This document shows positions 11,339-24,002 of a DNA stretch of 64,000 nt, piece after piece. Under the pieces are notes generated by a model, which did not search any database, was not told the origin of the DNA, and saw nothing but the letters and a program-made list of their open reading frames with translations. Both the position numbers and the translations under genes were made by a program. Position 1 is the stretch's first letter. Every line of letters begins with the position of its first letter. Location of the stretch: positions 16,804,038 to 16,868,037 of the forward strand of contig NC_088173.1 in the NCBI RefSeq assembly GCF_028769735.1, written 5' to 3'. This DNA is from Zonotrichia leucophrys gambelii (taxonomy: Eukaryota > Chordata > Aves > Passeriformes > Passerellidae).

Positions 11339-12086
11339 CTGAGGTTTAAAAAAACAAAACAAAACACAGAGGTATGTGGTTTGAGCACTGATTTATACAA
11401 AAATACAGCAGTGAATTAAACTTCAAGTCCTAAGAATAATTTTATAAGCAGCCACTGTCAACTCCATAGAATCATAGAACAGTTAGGGCTGGAGGGAACC
11501 TCTGGAGATCATGTAGTGTAACATCCATGGCATCCTATTTGTCCTCCATTCACCGCAATAGACATATCACTATTAACAACAATCATTATTAATACTAGCT
11601 ATTTAAACACAGATAAATTCTTCCTCTATTTTCATAAAATATTCTGCCAGTCTTAATTTCTTTATTCATTAGTTCAACCTGAGCCATAATGTCTGTGATG
11701 TAGAAAAGAGGCAGGAAATAGATTACTTTCTTCTTTTAATCTTTTAAATCTCTGAAGTGGCATCAATTACTACAATGCATTTTTATTCCTATTCCCAAAG
11801 GAATTAATATATTTTTTTCTAAAGGGTGCATGAGGAAAATATTATTTAGCAAATTGTAGAAAGTCACATTATTTATGTAGCTAAAACTTTTAAAACATGA
11901 AAAAACTGCTCAGTGTAGTTTTATTATTTTCTGGTTTTGTGTTATGGTCTTTTTTATGTACAATTCATGTATGCTTCTACTTTTAAAAATATTATGAAAC
12001 ATAAAAATCAAACTTGGAGTATCAATTTTTGAAGACTCAGTCCTGTATTTGTTATCTTTGTATAAATCAGGAAATAAAAGCCTTAC
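11339..12086 (-). other. WDR17 intron 6
   Basis: 748 bp intron with GTAAGG donor. It carries a short CR1 3' end at 11465-11527 in the same orientation as the gene. The rest is AT-rich with no other recognised feature. Confidence 0.85.
11465..11527 (-). repeat. CR1 LINE 3' terminal fragment
   Basis: CATAGAATCATAGAACAG followed by GGGCTGGAGGGAACCTC is the reverse complement of the canonical CR1 3' end with its ATTCTATG octamer repeats. Only about 63 bp remain. It is the only CR1 piece I see in sense orientation inside WDR17. Confidence 0.85.
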
Positions 12087-12338
12087 CTCCAGTTATAAAC
12101 ATTCCAGGTGCACTAGAAACCCAGGCTAAACACTGAACAGATGCTGCTGCACTGGGAAAACTAAAAGTTGTGATACAGGACAGAGATTCAGAATCAACTA
12201 GTCGAATACCATTATGTAAATTAGCAACAAGAAGGTAATCAGTTGACAAAGGGTCCCACTCCAGAGCGGTAACTGGATCCTCTTCATCTGTTCCTTCAAG
12301 AGACTCTGGTCTTAAGACATGTTTCTGATTTTTAGAAC
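12087..12338 (-). CDS. WDR17: WDR17 coding exon 6
   Basis: 252 bp, about residues 204-288, the longest coding exon here. It encodes an acidic linker (LEGTDEEDPVTALEWDPL), then LVANLHNGIRLVDSESLSCI and SVQCLAWVSSAPGMFI. These cover one full blade and the start of the next in the first propeller. The donor is GTAAGG at 12086-12081 and the acceptor CTTTAAAG ends at 12339. Phase is 1 on both sides. Confidence 0.96.
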
Positions 12339-14450
12339 CTTTAAAGTGCACAAGAAAACAGGTTATTTAAAAATTAAATCAAATACATTTTTTCAATAGT
12401 TACAAGACTGGCAAACATAATTTTTTCCTCTCTACCTGAAATTTTCACTAGCCTGCTCTCTTGTCTGCAGCAGTGAAATTATGAAGCTGTCTTGGCAATA
12501 TTTGACTTAAGAGACTTTTTCTATCAGATTTGACTTTATATTTAATACAGCAGAAAACAGAAACAGCTATCAGATTTATAAACATAATTTTATAGGAAAC
12601 GAAAGTATGTTAAATCACATACATTGTTCTAAGAATTTCTGTGAGTAAAGGTCTGCAGCACAGCATAAAATACAAGTCATTTGAATGCAAATAAATCTTC
12701 ACACCACAGCATATACAGGAAAAATAAAGGCATTAAGAACAAGAAAAACACTGTGGCAGTAAAGGCTTATTCTGAAGAACTGCCTTTTTTTCTTCTTTAA
12801 AACAGTGTGTGCAACTATGAAGTGCTTATAAATTTTGTAGCCAAAACAGACCATTCATATCTAGTCTGACACCCACAAAAAAGATTATATGTTTCACTTG
12901 ATGATCCATAGTATTGAAACCCACATTTTTTAATATTATATTTATCTTCCACTTTTTTATTTTTTCAGAGAGATTAATCTTAGTTGTATAAGACAGAGTA
13001 CAGTCCAAATGAAATAGATCTGTATTTTTGAAGTTGTGATCTTATAACAAAAAAAAAACTCACTGCTTTTCTAGAAATAAGGAATTGACACCTTCCATTA
13101 TTCATAGATAGACTTCATGAAAAGTATCAGTCTGATAAATACTTAGATGTTATCATATTAAAATTGATTTCCTTTTCCCAGTGCCAGTGCTAACTCAGTC
13201 AGCACTACAGAAGCAAGGGAATCTACTCTCTGTGACAACCTGTGTGACAACTTAGTAGAGTGAACTGAAAGAAAATAAATTTTGCATGGTGTCACAGACA
13301 TATTTTCATAAAAATCCTTTCTTTAGGACTTTTCCCCTTTCTGAGAAGCTGTGGCCTCAGCAATAAAATGTAAACAATGGTTATCTGCTGCTGTGGAATG
13401 CAACAGGTGGATCCGTGATTGGTCTTGGGTGAATGTTTGGATTTACTGACCACTCACAGGAGAGCTGTTCTTGCTTTCTGCTGGGACACAGAACTTTGTT
13501 GATTCATTCCTTTTCTATTCTTAGCTTAGCAAGCTTCTGAGAATTTTTCTCTCTATTCCTATTAGCATAGTAATAATGTAATATATAGCATAATATAATA
13601 AATCAAGCCTTCTGAACATGAGGTCAAGATTCTCATCTCTCTCTTCACCCTGAAAAACCCTTGCAAACTCTGTAACAGCATGGCTGCTGGAGAACAAACC
13701 TATGTAAAATTAACACATTATTTAAAGAACAGTTTTTCTCACAAAGTTGAAAATCAATTTTTATACAAGGAAGAAGCAGTCGGGAAAAAATTCAGATAGT
13801 CAACCTAATACAGATTTCTGCCTTTGAATAAAACTATGAAAATAAGTGGAATTTTACCTTGAAATGAGCATATCAATGTGACACCTTCTTAGCAGAGAGC
13901 TAGACTATTTATAAAGTATGCACAAATGTGTGTGGTGGATTTCAGACAAAAAGAGATAAATATTTTCCTATCTATCCTTTGACAGAACAGAACCATGAAG
14001 ACAATATTAAGTATGAGGTGAGATTCTACCAATAAAATTGCAGAGGATTCTAGAATATGAAACAGATGACTCCAGAAAAAATGCAAAAATAGGAAAGTAA
14101 ACAAAAGATTCAAGTCCTTCCATTTAGAAAAATAAAATTGCAGAAAAATATAGTTCAGTAGAAGATCATGGCTGTTATGATTTGCAAAAAAAAAAGTTTA
14201 CTGCAGTTGTGAAAAAAATGCAGTCTTATCTTGGTCTCAAAAGGCAGGAGACATAAAGAAAATGCTCTGAATTCTGTATCTAAGAAAGAATATTTTTGTG
14301 ATATGGAAGGAATAGGAATATTGTGAATCAAGAAAAAATGTTATGTATGTACCTACATTATAGAGTGTAATTTTAAAAAGTGAAGAATTACATATGGAGA
14401 AACAAGAGATACATATATAAAACTAAATATTTTGTCATATGAGTTTTTAC
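12339..14450 (-). other. WDR17 intron 5
   Basis: 2.1 kb intron with a GTAAAA donor. It contains a solo ERVK-type LTR at 13290-13677 flanked by a perfect 6 bp target-site duplication. Outside it the sequence is AT-rich and unremarkable. Confidence 0.85.
13284..13683 (+). mobile_element. ERVK-type solo LTR with 6 bp target-site duplication
   Basis: A 388 bp LTR (13290-13677) begins TGTCACAGACATA and ends CTCTGTAACA, keeping the TG...CA ends of retroviral integration products. It is bracketed by identical GCATGG hexamers at 13284-13289 and 13678-13683, the duplication size typical of betaretrovirus-like ERVs. A polyadenylation signal AATAAA lies at 13597-13602, which sets plus orientation, antisense to WDR17. 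Internal sequence such as GCTGTGGAATGCAACAGGTG resembles a common songbird ERVK LTR from memory. No second LTR or internal genes are present, so it is a solo LTR. Confidence 0.9.
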
Positions 14451-14681
14451 CTGATTGAAAAATAGAAAGGCTTCCATCAGTATGTCCAAATACCACCTTT
14501 CCTTTTTTCTTTGGATGCCATCTAAACAGACTGATATCTGACAAGAAACTATGTGCTTCTCTATGCACAGTTACCCCGCTGTCAGGTCCTGAGATAGTCC
14601 AAATGTACAGTGGACCTCTGTGCGACACAAATGCAACTGCGTCACCTGCATTCCAGCACCAGCCAAGGGATGCAGGAATTC
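14451..14681 (-). CDS. WDR17: WDR17 coding exon 5
   Basis: 231 bp, about residues 127-204. It encodes GDAVAFVSHRGPLYIWTI, SFLSDISLFRWHPKKKGK and VVFGHTDGSLSIFQS, covering two first-propeller blades. The acceptor TGTTTCAG ends at 14682, right after a splice-like ATGTTTC tract. The open frame that continues upstream to 14889 is intron read-through. The donor is GTAAAA at 14450-14445. Phase is 1 on both sides. Confidence 0.95.
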
Positions 14682-16466
14682 CTGAAACATACAGGCAAAC
14701 CTTGTAAGAAGCAGGACACAAAATTCTGGTAGTATTCCTCGACCCAGTATCAGCAATGGCCTTGAAAAACAGTAGAAATAATTTTTCTACATAGAAGTTG
14801 CTAGACTGAAATTTAGAGAAGTGTGTGAACATCTTACAGTGTAAAAGTAAACTAGACTCCCAGAGGCAGGAAGTAAAATAATTTCCCAAATTACTTTTAT
14901 GCTACTTTGATGGGCTGTATTTCATGATATCTACACTTCATCAGTGCCAAAGACAATCACACATTTGAAAGAAGATAAGCCTGATCCTGCAAACAATACT
15001 TTCAGAATTTCATTCACTACTTTGCTTTGCTATAAGTTATTTACCACTAAGACAGTAAAATACCAAGAATTTCAAAATGCCTGTTTTAGCAAATACAATG
15101 AAATTTAGAGAGAAATCTAACTGAAGCAGATATTTTTGACAAGATCAGATATTTTAGTTCTGTAATAAAAGGGAACTCTTGATAGCTTTCTTCTGGATAC
15201 ATGACAGTTTTAATTCCGTTGTCTAATACCTAACTGTAGGCAGTCCTATTTAAGAATTTTGTTCTTAATGTCTCCAACCCTCATAATCCTCATAACTTAA
15301 TAATATGTGCCTGAAGGAATAAATGACAGTAAGACAAATTTCTGAAGCTGAAAAATTAAAACTGTATTTAGACACTTTTATGTGGCAGTGTAAAAGGGAC
15401 TAAAAGAGAAAGCCATAAAAGGTTTAAACATATTATCTTAATTTAGTTTCTAAAAATATTAAAATAGTAATAACATTTCGTCATGTGTAGTCATTGGCTT
15501 AAGTAGATTTTTAAACAAGCCATGTATTGAAAAAAAGTACCAGCATTTATATTTATGCATATTATTCTTTTGGAATAGATTAAATCACTGTGGAATTTTC
15601 TTTTGCATGATATGGAAGACATAAAAGATTTCCAGAAGTATCCCTATATTCTCTGGAGAAATCAGAGTAGGGAGTCCCAAAATAGCGTATTAGATCCTGA
15701 GATTCTAACTGTTCTTGGTTTGCACCCACTTTCCGACAATGAAAATATAGGAGTCAAGGACACCTGATGAGACTGACTGTAAGAATCAATCTCAATTTGA
15801 AATACAGGTACTGGTATTGAAATACAGGTACTGATTTTGACTGGCATAAATCAGAACTGGACATGGAAATGTATCTGTAACAGATGCCTGACCCCCCTAG
15901 ACTTGTAATACAAGCTCCAGCAGTTTCAAGGCCTGAAAGTTTCAAGGCTGAGACAAAATTCAGGTGGACAAGCATTAGGATATTTAAACAAAAGCTGTTG
16001 TTCAAATTCACTGATGATTTATACTTGAATCTGTTAAGGCCACCTTTTGTTTGCTTTCACTTAGCTAAGTCATTGTGAAATATTTTATTTTAAAATTTAA
16101 TTGTTTATCCTTTATACAGTGATGAAAATAATGTTGGTTTTGGGATTTTTTTTTCCCCTACTCAACAAGAAATCACTAGCAAAGTTAATTCTTGAACTGG
16201 TTAAGTTCTTTAGAGAAAAAGAACAATGTCTTTCTTTACCAAATGCAAGATGGTTGAAGGCAATTTACTCACACTACCATTATTTTCTAGAATGAACTGC
16301 AACAAATCTGACAAGAATATTGTAAGATTGTGTTAGGCAATTATTATTGTGCTAGGCAATTGTTAAATCTCCACCCTAACAACTATAGCGTTTACATTAT
16401 ATCAAGTATTTTTTATACCCATGGATCAAGCTGTATGGATAAAACAGATCTCCATGTCTAAAATAC
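14682..16466 (-). other. WDR17 intron 4
   Basis: 1.8 kb intron with GTATTT donor. It includes a small tandem duplication at about 15799-15838 (two copies of GAAATACAGGTACTG) and a repeated GTTTCAAGGC at about 15923-15950. No transposon family recognised. Confidence 0.8.
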
Positions 16467-16650
16467 CTTTTGTATTGTCCAGCTTGGCCACAACTTTCTG
16501 TTCATTCACATTCCATATGATCACTAAACTATCTGCGCTGGCACTTGCAAACACGTCAGGGTTGTGGGGACACCAAGATATGGCTGTGATTGTCTTCTTG
16601 TGCTCAGACATAATTGCATGGAGCTTGAATTCATTGTATCGGTGATCCAG
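16467..16650 (-). CDS. WDR17: WDR17 coding exon 4
   Basis: 184 bp, about residues 66-127, starting in phase 0. It encodes LDHRYNEFKLHAIMSEHKKT, then ITAISWCPHNPDVFA and SLVIIWNVNEQKVVAKL, the first complete WD blade of the protein, ending in IIWN. The donor is GTATTT at 16466-16461. The acceptor TTGTTTAG ends at 16651. Confidence 0.96.
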
Positions 16651-17639
16651 CTAAACAAATAGTAAAATTCATTTTAGAAACACATTTTTTGCAAACTTGC
16701 TTTAAATCCCTCTGTGTTGGAGAATACTTCATATAACAGTATTAGACTTATGGATGAATTTATAGTGCATTGAACTATTGCCAGTACCTCACATCTGAAT
16801 AAAATAAATTCTTATATATTTGATTTGGAAAGAAAGGTTGCCTGATATCCAACTATGCAAAAAACAGTTTTATGTCTATCTTCCTGTCACTTAAAAATGA
16901 TTATATTTCATTTAGAAGTGTACTCAAACAATCCTAAAATGTTTTATTTACAGGCATGGTAGCAATAATTTAGTAATATCCAAGGGGGTAAACAGGAAAG
17001 AATATAAAAATGAGTTTGAAATCCTTCTCACTTTATAAATTACTTAGTACAGTTAAAAATACATATTAAAAAAGAAAGCCCAAATATGACACAGTAAATT
17101 TTGTTCATTTTAATCCTACAACCTGTATAACTCTTAAAATTAAAGTACATCCTTTATTTCCTCACATATTTCTCAATCTGAAAATTCTATGTCACAGCAT
17201 TTCTGTTTTTTTTAGTTGGATGTTAATATACAACAACTGCAAACTTCAGAAGACCACAGTGCTGAGGTGTTTGGGCTCCAAATTAAATAAAGGTAGGTCA
17301 CTGAATCCTCGACTTTGGACCATGGATCCACTATGCAAAAGACTATTTTATACTACAGCTTCAAATGGAATTGTGGAATTACTTCATTTCTCCCTCAGAA
17401 CCCAGTCTTCTATCACTGAGTTTCACACATCTCAAATGTTTGCTGCACTGTAAGCCTGTCTTCTAAAAATAACTCTTGACACACACAACTTCAAGGGTAT
17501 CCTGAATGTAATATTGAGCTTTACATAGATATCTTCTCAGCAGCAACCCTACTTGCAAAAGCATTTGTTGAAAGGGTTCAAATTGAGATCAACAACAATA
17601 TAAAAGCATAACTAATCAGATAAACAAGAATAATCTTAC
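16651..17639 (-). other. WDR17 intron 3
   Basis: 989 bp, AT-rich, with GTAAGA donor and a T-rich acceptor tract. Nothing recognisable beyond splice signals. Confidence 0.8.
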
Positions 17640-17768
17640 CTGATAAATATAAACAGCAAGGGTAGCACAGTAGGCAAATCTGTCACCACTAGCAGCACAT
17701 ATATCCTTATTCCATGGCTGACATCCAGCAGCTAAAAGTCCCACTTGTTTCACATGTGACATTTTTGC
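17640..17768 (-). CDS. WDR17: WDR17 coding exon 3 (contains a second in-frame start)
   Basis: 129 bp, about residues 23-65. It encodes AKMSHVKQVGLLAAGCQPW and then DRFAYCATLAVYIYQ, the first strands of propeller one. The donor is GTAAGA at 17639-17634 and the acceptor TTTAAAG ends at 17769. The third codon is an in-frame ATG at 17762-17760. In mammals some WDR17 isoforms begin at this same methionine. It has A at -3, so it could serve as the start of a shorter isoform lacking the 24 residues from exon 2 and the exon 3 edge. Confidence 0.96.
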
Positions 17769-20700
17769 CTTTAAAAGAGAAATTCATTAGACCCCAAGAT
17801 GACAGAATATTAAAGATTAAAATAATGCATTTTTGTTCCCATAAATAATTTATAAATGTCTACTTTAAAAATACAACTTTCCTAAGATACAAATGAATGT
17901 ATCTGAAATAAAGACAAGCAGATGTTCAGAGGCTTCAGTGCTACACAAGAAAGGATGCCTAACACCATTCACAAAAAAATCAGTTGGAAGAAAAGGAGAG
18001 GGCAGGGGATCCCGCCCCTAAAAACTTGAATACTTCTTGATTTGTACTAGCTGAAACTGTTCATCATGTCCATTTTCTTCTGTGGTTCAATACTTTCTCT
18101 ATTACAGTTTACTGCCTTCCTCTGCTCTCCCATTCATCTCCTACTGACAGCCAGACAAAATAAACCATATACTAATAGTTTTAAGGAAAACCGACACGTA
18201 GAAAGGTCTTCAAACCACTTGCATAGAACAGCTCTTTATCACATTATCCTCATTATCATCCTTTCTGGAGAAGCTTTCTAAATTTTCTTCATAATTACTG
18301 CCTAACAAAAAACTTTGAAGTGAGCTGTGAAAAATCAAAAGCAAAGCTTAGGGTAACATTACTGTACAGCACACTATGCTTTCTCTGTCCAAAACAAGTC
18401 TCACAGTACCAGCTGTGCTGAGAGTGATAAAACTGAATTCAACATAAAAATGCAAGAAATGCTTTGCTGGGCCGACCAATTATTTACCTAGCCCCCATTT
18501 CATTCAGGAAAACGTCAACATGTTACCTAGTAACAGAATGTCTCAGGGTCACATTTATGCTGTGGATAGATTAATGGACTGAGGGACATCAGGTGGAAAA
18601 ATATTACATGTAATATGGAGGATGACATCTTTAGGTCAAAGAGCTAAGACTATAATCCTGAAAGAGCAGGACAGCCATGTTAAATTTATCAAGTGTTAGG
18701 TACCGTATCAAGTTTCACAAAGAAAAGGGAATTAATGAGAAATGAGACTTCAAATGCAATAAAGCATTTTGAAGGAGCAACTGTTGATGAAGTACAAGGG
18801 TTGGTTCCTCAATGCACTGCTGTGTAATAGTTTAGCACAGATATGTTGCTGTAGATCAGTCTTGACCTACCTGATGTCAAATGTATAGAGGGGGAAATAT
18901 TTTTCTGGATGACAGTAGTATTAAGACACTTACAGAACAAACTTCATACAGGTGTTGCAGTAGTGATCTACAGTACCCAAAGAAACCAATTGGTCACTAT
19001 CAACTAAAAATTGGTTGTCTAAATATTATCAAAATTTTATTTTAATGCATTTATACTAGGGATAAAAATAAACTTGAATTATTAATTTTATTTTTAACTT
19101 TTCTCCTCTGCTTGGTATATCTGCTTAGCAGGTAAACAGTAATGAATAATTATAGGTAGCAAATTTCATATGTTTCTCTCACTTTGGAAAGTGAAAAAAA
19201 AAATTGAGAGTGACTTATTTTGGGGGCTTCTTTAGCAGAAGATCAGGATCAGCTGAATGTTTGAGATTGATATCTCTCAAAGATATCACTGACGCTAGTT
19301 ACAGTGCTTAAACATTCTGAGTGAGTACCAAATGACTGAAGGAAATGAAATGCTCACATGTAACCTTTGAAAATTTGGTGAAAGAGACTGCAACAGCAGA
19401 ACAGAAATATACAGAAAATCAAGTTACAAGATATAGCTTTGTTCCAGACTAGGGCTTTGGCTATTAGACTTCCTTTCCATCTGTCAATAATTTTTATTCT
19501 TCCGACCTTTGCAGTAAATTAGAGACTCCAGAGAGAACATTTCTATACATTGCATAATCTTGCAACTTCTATGCAATCCATCTCATTGCAATGGTGTTCT
19601 AAATGGTGAGTTCTAAATGATATCACAGAGAAATTTATCTAATTATTTAAAGAATCAACATCATCAAGTGGCAAAAATAGCCTCCAAACTTCTTATTTTT
19701 CCATTTAATGTTATTTTACTGCTTAGTAAAATTACAAATTCCAGAGGTCCCTTCTATTCAATTAAAATGTAAATCACATATGCAGAGAAATAATGTGATT
19801 TGGGGCATTCAGAACAGACTTCTAGTTCCCACGAAAAAATAACTGGCACCATTAGCAACCACTTTTACTGAAATTAATGTCCCCCAGCTGATCAGATAAC
19901 TATTTTAGGAAAGCACAGAATACCTGGAACTAGAAATTTTGGGTTCTGCTCTTGATTCCAGGGAAAACAATGGTTAAAACTGTAGGTGTGTCAGCAAATT
20001 GATAAGGGAGTTAAAAAAAGGCACGGTGAAGTAGGAGAGAATGAGCTGTAAAATATTAGATTATCATAGGTTTAATTTGCAGGTTTACTCCCTGAAAACC
20101 ATCAATGTAAGACTGATAAAAAGTTGACAACTATATAGAACCTAACACTACACAAGTCTTTACTTCATAATAATAAAAGATTTTTCTCACTTTGTACAGA
20201 TACTCTTTTTTATCTTCTCATATGGGAGCTAAGAATTCTTGATTAGATGAAGTTTTAATCGGTAAGAAAAAATTATTTAAGACTTGTTTAATTTGCAGTT
20301 TGATTCCATGTAAAATTAATTGCAAAGCCAAGATCTCTTACAGATGCTAAAACAGAATTCTACAGATTTTTCTTTTAGAGTAACAACAGATTTGTCTTGT
20401 AGGATTCTGCAGTAATCTCTTTAAAAATACTGCTAATAGGTGAAATTTTTCAAATTTAGATGAAAAATGTTGGTCTGTAATATAGTGTTATTTCACTGAG
20501 TTAAGAATTCATGCTTAATAAGTATTCTTAAACTTAGATTAGATTTTCCCCCTTTAAATATATGTAAAAAAGTTACATATATAAAATATTCTGAGCTTTA
20601 TTACAGAAAAGAATTTGCATTTTAATAACTAATAATTATTGTTTAAAACTTGTTCTTATTTCCTCCTCTTTGTAATGATATACAATTTGACAAGAGGAAG

Positions 20701-23700
20701 CATTTGCCTTGAAATTCAAAATGACAGTATCTAGAAGAAGAAATGACAGTTGTGTGTGGAATACTGACTTGCTCTCTAGTAGGTATCATGCCTTAAAGCA
20801 ATTTCCTGCACATCTTTTCAAACATTCTAGATTTCTGTTAAGCATAATTAACCGAGTAAGCAGATATAAAAGAGAAAGATGTATCCATCAAAACAGCCTG
20901 AGTAAAAGGACAAAAACGTAGAAATGCAGCATAACTGAACATATGTATGATTTCACACTTGGTGCATTTTCATACAATGGAGATGTTTTATACTTTGTAA
21001 AGAAGTATTTTATTTTTAAGTAATTATATTTGACTCTTAAGTATACAATGAAAAAACCTCTGTGTGTGTAAAAAAAGCATACCACATTGGGAAAGCTAGC
21101 AGTGTGTGCTCACAGTTTCCAAGGAGATGAAGGAAAGAGGGAGGACAACAAAACCCTTTCTTTTCAATTGGCAGAAACAGCAACATTCTACGTCCTTCCT
21201 TGTTGCTTAATATAGAAAAAAAACCCAACAACCAACCACATTAAACTGAAAATTGGTATATCATAAATATTATTTAAAAATAACAACTGAATTGACTGGA
21301 TACATATCATGGCTTTATATCAATAACTTAAAGATAAATGCCTAATAATCCCTACCTTAGCATAGGTATCAATTTTTGGAAAGCACTTTAGAATTTCCAT
21401 GTTCATTCCAATACCTTGCTGGTCCCAAAAATGGAAAATATTGTTCTTATTGTAGAATGAAATCACTTTACTTGACAGATGGAGGAACTAAATCTTGATG
21501 TTCCCGAATAATGCAGTTACTACAGGATGCAGGAGAAAAGACTGAGTGTTGTGTCACACCACAGACAAAACTGCAGTGCCAGTAGCCTGGCAACTGCAGC
21601 TCTTTAACAGGCACCATTTTAATTTTAATCTAACTCCTTTTTCTCTGCTTCAGCTACTCAGTGTATTTCATTGCTCATTGTATTTCCCAATTGCACTATG
21701 ATAACACTTGTAGAATAACAATAGCTCTTTAAACCCATCACTTAACACTTTCATTATCAATACAGTGCAGGCATGTCATCAGAATCCATAAATATCTAAC
21801 CATCAAGCACAAGCAACAACAGATGTTCACATGTGCTTTGATTGTGGTCCATGTGCTGTAAGACCTATCCAAATATGCAATATGGCATGCATACAAAAGT
21901 GGATATAGAGTAGCCTTATGTTAATCAAGTAGCCTTATGTTATGCTTCTGTGTATACAAAGTGTAGTTTCTTAACAGCTACAAGGAGTAAAGTGCAAGTG
22001 TCCTCTGCTTCTGTTCACTCTATTGTCGTTATTTTCCATCAGGTCTGTCTCTTTTCTTATGTGGAAAGTTTGCTGTCACTCCTGTATGTCAGACATATAA
22101 AACTCTCATATATCTCATCCACACTACTGTCCCAAGGCACCAATATTTTTGTCTGCAAATCAATGATAAGATAATAATTAGTAAGATCTTTAGTGATATA
22201 AAGGCATTGTATCATGTTATTTCTCCTTGAAAACATTGGGTGTATTTACCCATCCTTGAAGATGAAAATGTCACCTGTGAACCAGAGTTTCAAATTCATT
22301 ACCCTATCCAGTGGGACCAGTTAGAAGCACTGGATAGTGGACAATCATTTTATCTTGCTAAAAGCATGAAGGTGTTCAAACTTATGAAGAAATGCTGGCA
22401 TGTCTGCAAGACAGAGCAGAAAATGACTTCTGACTGAATGTCTGCCTCAACAGCACTGGGACGCATGGAAAAACACAAACATAATTAGCACTGGTGTCCT
22501 TCCACTGGAACTGGGAAACACCAAGCACATTATAGCCATGTTAGGAAATTAAATTCTCAGTAGTTTTTCCTGACCCATGAAATGAGAGTAATTGGAAATA
22601 CTCTGGTATATATGGAAATATTCTGGTATATATACAGCTTAAAAGCCAATAAATAACTTACAATATGAAAACTTTGACAAAACAAACAAAAGTTCTTCCT
22701 GCTTTGGAATACTACAAAATGCTAACCAATCTGTAGTCTTGACGTGGCTTAACAAACTGCAGTTACTACTGCAGGTGTCTGAATAGTCTGAGACAATGCA
22801 CACTACTCAAGCAACTCCTCCTGGGCAGTGATAACCAAGCCAATATCTGCAGAGTATTGCTTAATCACAGTTTGCACATAATGTGTGCAATACACAGAGA
22901 TATGTATACAACCATGTCTGATCACATAATGAAGCATCTAAGAGTCTGCATAAGATTCTGTTCTCAACTTCCAATACAGAGTTACAACAATCACTGGAAG
23001 ATTGCTTTTCTGCTGGCAAATTGCCAAAACTGCTCTGATTTCAGATAAAGTTACCTCTTGACACATCTCACACCCGAATCCCTGATGACAGCTGTTAAAA
23101 GGTAATTCTACATCTGAAGCACCCATATCATGAGTGACATGTAAAATGAGAACAGTGGAACCGTATTAATATCTGCCAGTTTTTTTATACTTATGAGCAT
23201 ATAGCTGGTATTATCGAGTAATACACATTAATCCAATGAAAGCAGCTGTTTTCACTAGCATCTCCTGCATTCTAATTAGCTGACTATATACTCTGAAAAC
23301 GGAAAAAGAAATCACAGAAATGTAAGGTATCATAAAAGAGCTTAATACAGTGAGAGTAATGTGACTTATATCCATTTCCCACCATAAATCTATGAAAGCA
23401 GCTGTAGACATGCAGCTAATACATACTAAAAATAAATCCAAGTAATCCTGCAAATGTTGCTATAGTAACAACTCCTCCTCAGAAAAATGGTAATAAAAAC
23501 ATAAAGCTATCCAAGATACAACTTGGAAATGACCCTATGTGAATTTAATCTCTCCCAAATATTTGTGATTTACTCTATTACTAACTACAATTATTTCATT
23601 TTACTCCATGCATGGTACATTAATTCCTTCTAATACAACAAAGTGTAATGTTTGCTTTTCATCTCATTACATATTAAAAAATTACTACTTGTTAAATTAT

Positions 23701-23901
23701 GCAAGCTAAAAAATGCAAGTAGGTGGCTGTCACACTTCCAGTACCTTTTATGCAGCTAGCAACATTAATTTTCAAAAAAGTCATTTTATCTCAAACCATG
23801 ACAACTACTTTTGATATAATCAATATAATAATAAAGAGCAGCTTAAAGAAGAAAAATTTAAAAATAGTAAAAGAGAAAATATTACTTTAAGCAATTCTTA
23901 C
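17769..23901 (-). other. WDR17 intron 2
   Basis: 6.1 kb of AT-rich intron with GTAAGA donor. I find no LTR or CR1 copy in it. It contains small tandem duplications at about 21911-21942 (AGTAGCCTTATGTTA twice) and 22591-22638 (GGAAATA-TCTGGTATATA type, twice). The many short open frames have no recognisable domains. Confidence 0.75.
22591..22638. repeat. Short tandem duplication, about 20 bp unit
   Basis: Two near-identical copies of TGGAAATACTCTGGTATATA lie head to tail, differing by one base. It is probably a replication-slippage or patch duplication. No function is apparent. Confidence 0.8.
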
Positions 23902-24002
23902 TCTTTGTTGTCCTTCATACCAATCATCTTCATCAAACCAGTGGGAAATATAAGTCATCCAAGCCATGAAAGAAGGCACAGTTGAAATAAAAAATACAGA
24001 AC
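23902..24002 (-). CDS. WDR17: WDR17 exon 2 (start codon exon)
   Basis: Coding bases 23902-23967 give 22 codons: MAWMTYISHWFDEDDWYEG followed by QQR. This matches the alternative amino-terminal exon of mammalian WDR17, which begins MAWMTYISNWFE. The donor is GTAAGA at 23901-23896, joining exon 3 in phase 0. The start at 23967 is preferred because it lines up with the mammalian start and the frame upstream is not conserved-looking. A TCTTCAG acceptor ending at 24003 would make 23968-24002 the spliced 5' UTR; that boundary is less certain. Confidence 0.88.

Noticed and set aside
14353..14889. 178-codon minus-strand frame as a single gene
   Set aside because: Only 14451-14681 is WDR17 exon 5. 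The flanks are intron read-through past clear splice sites.
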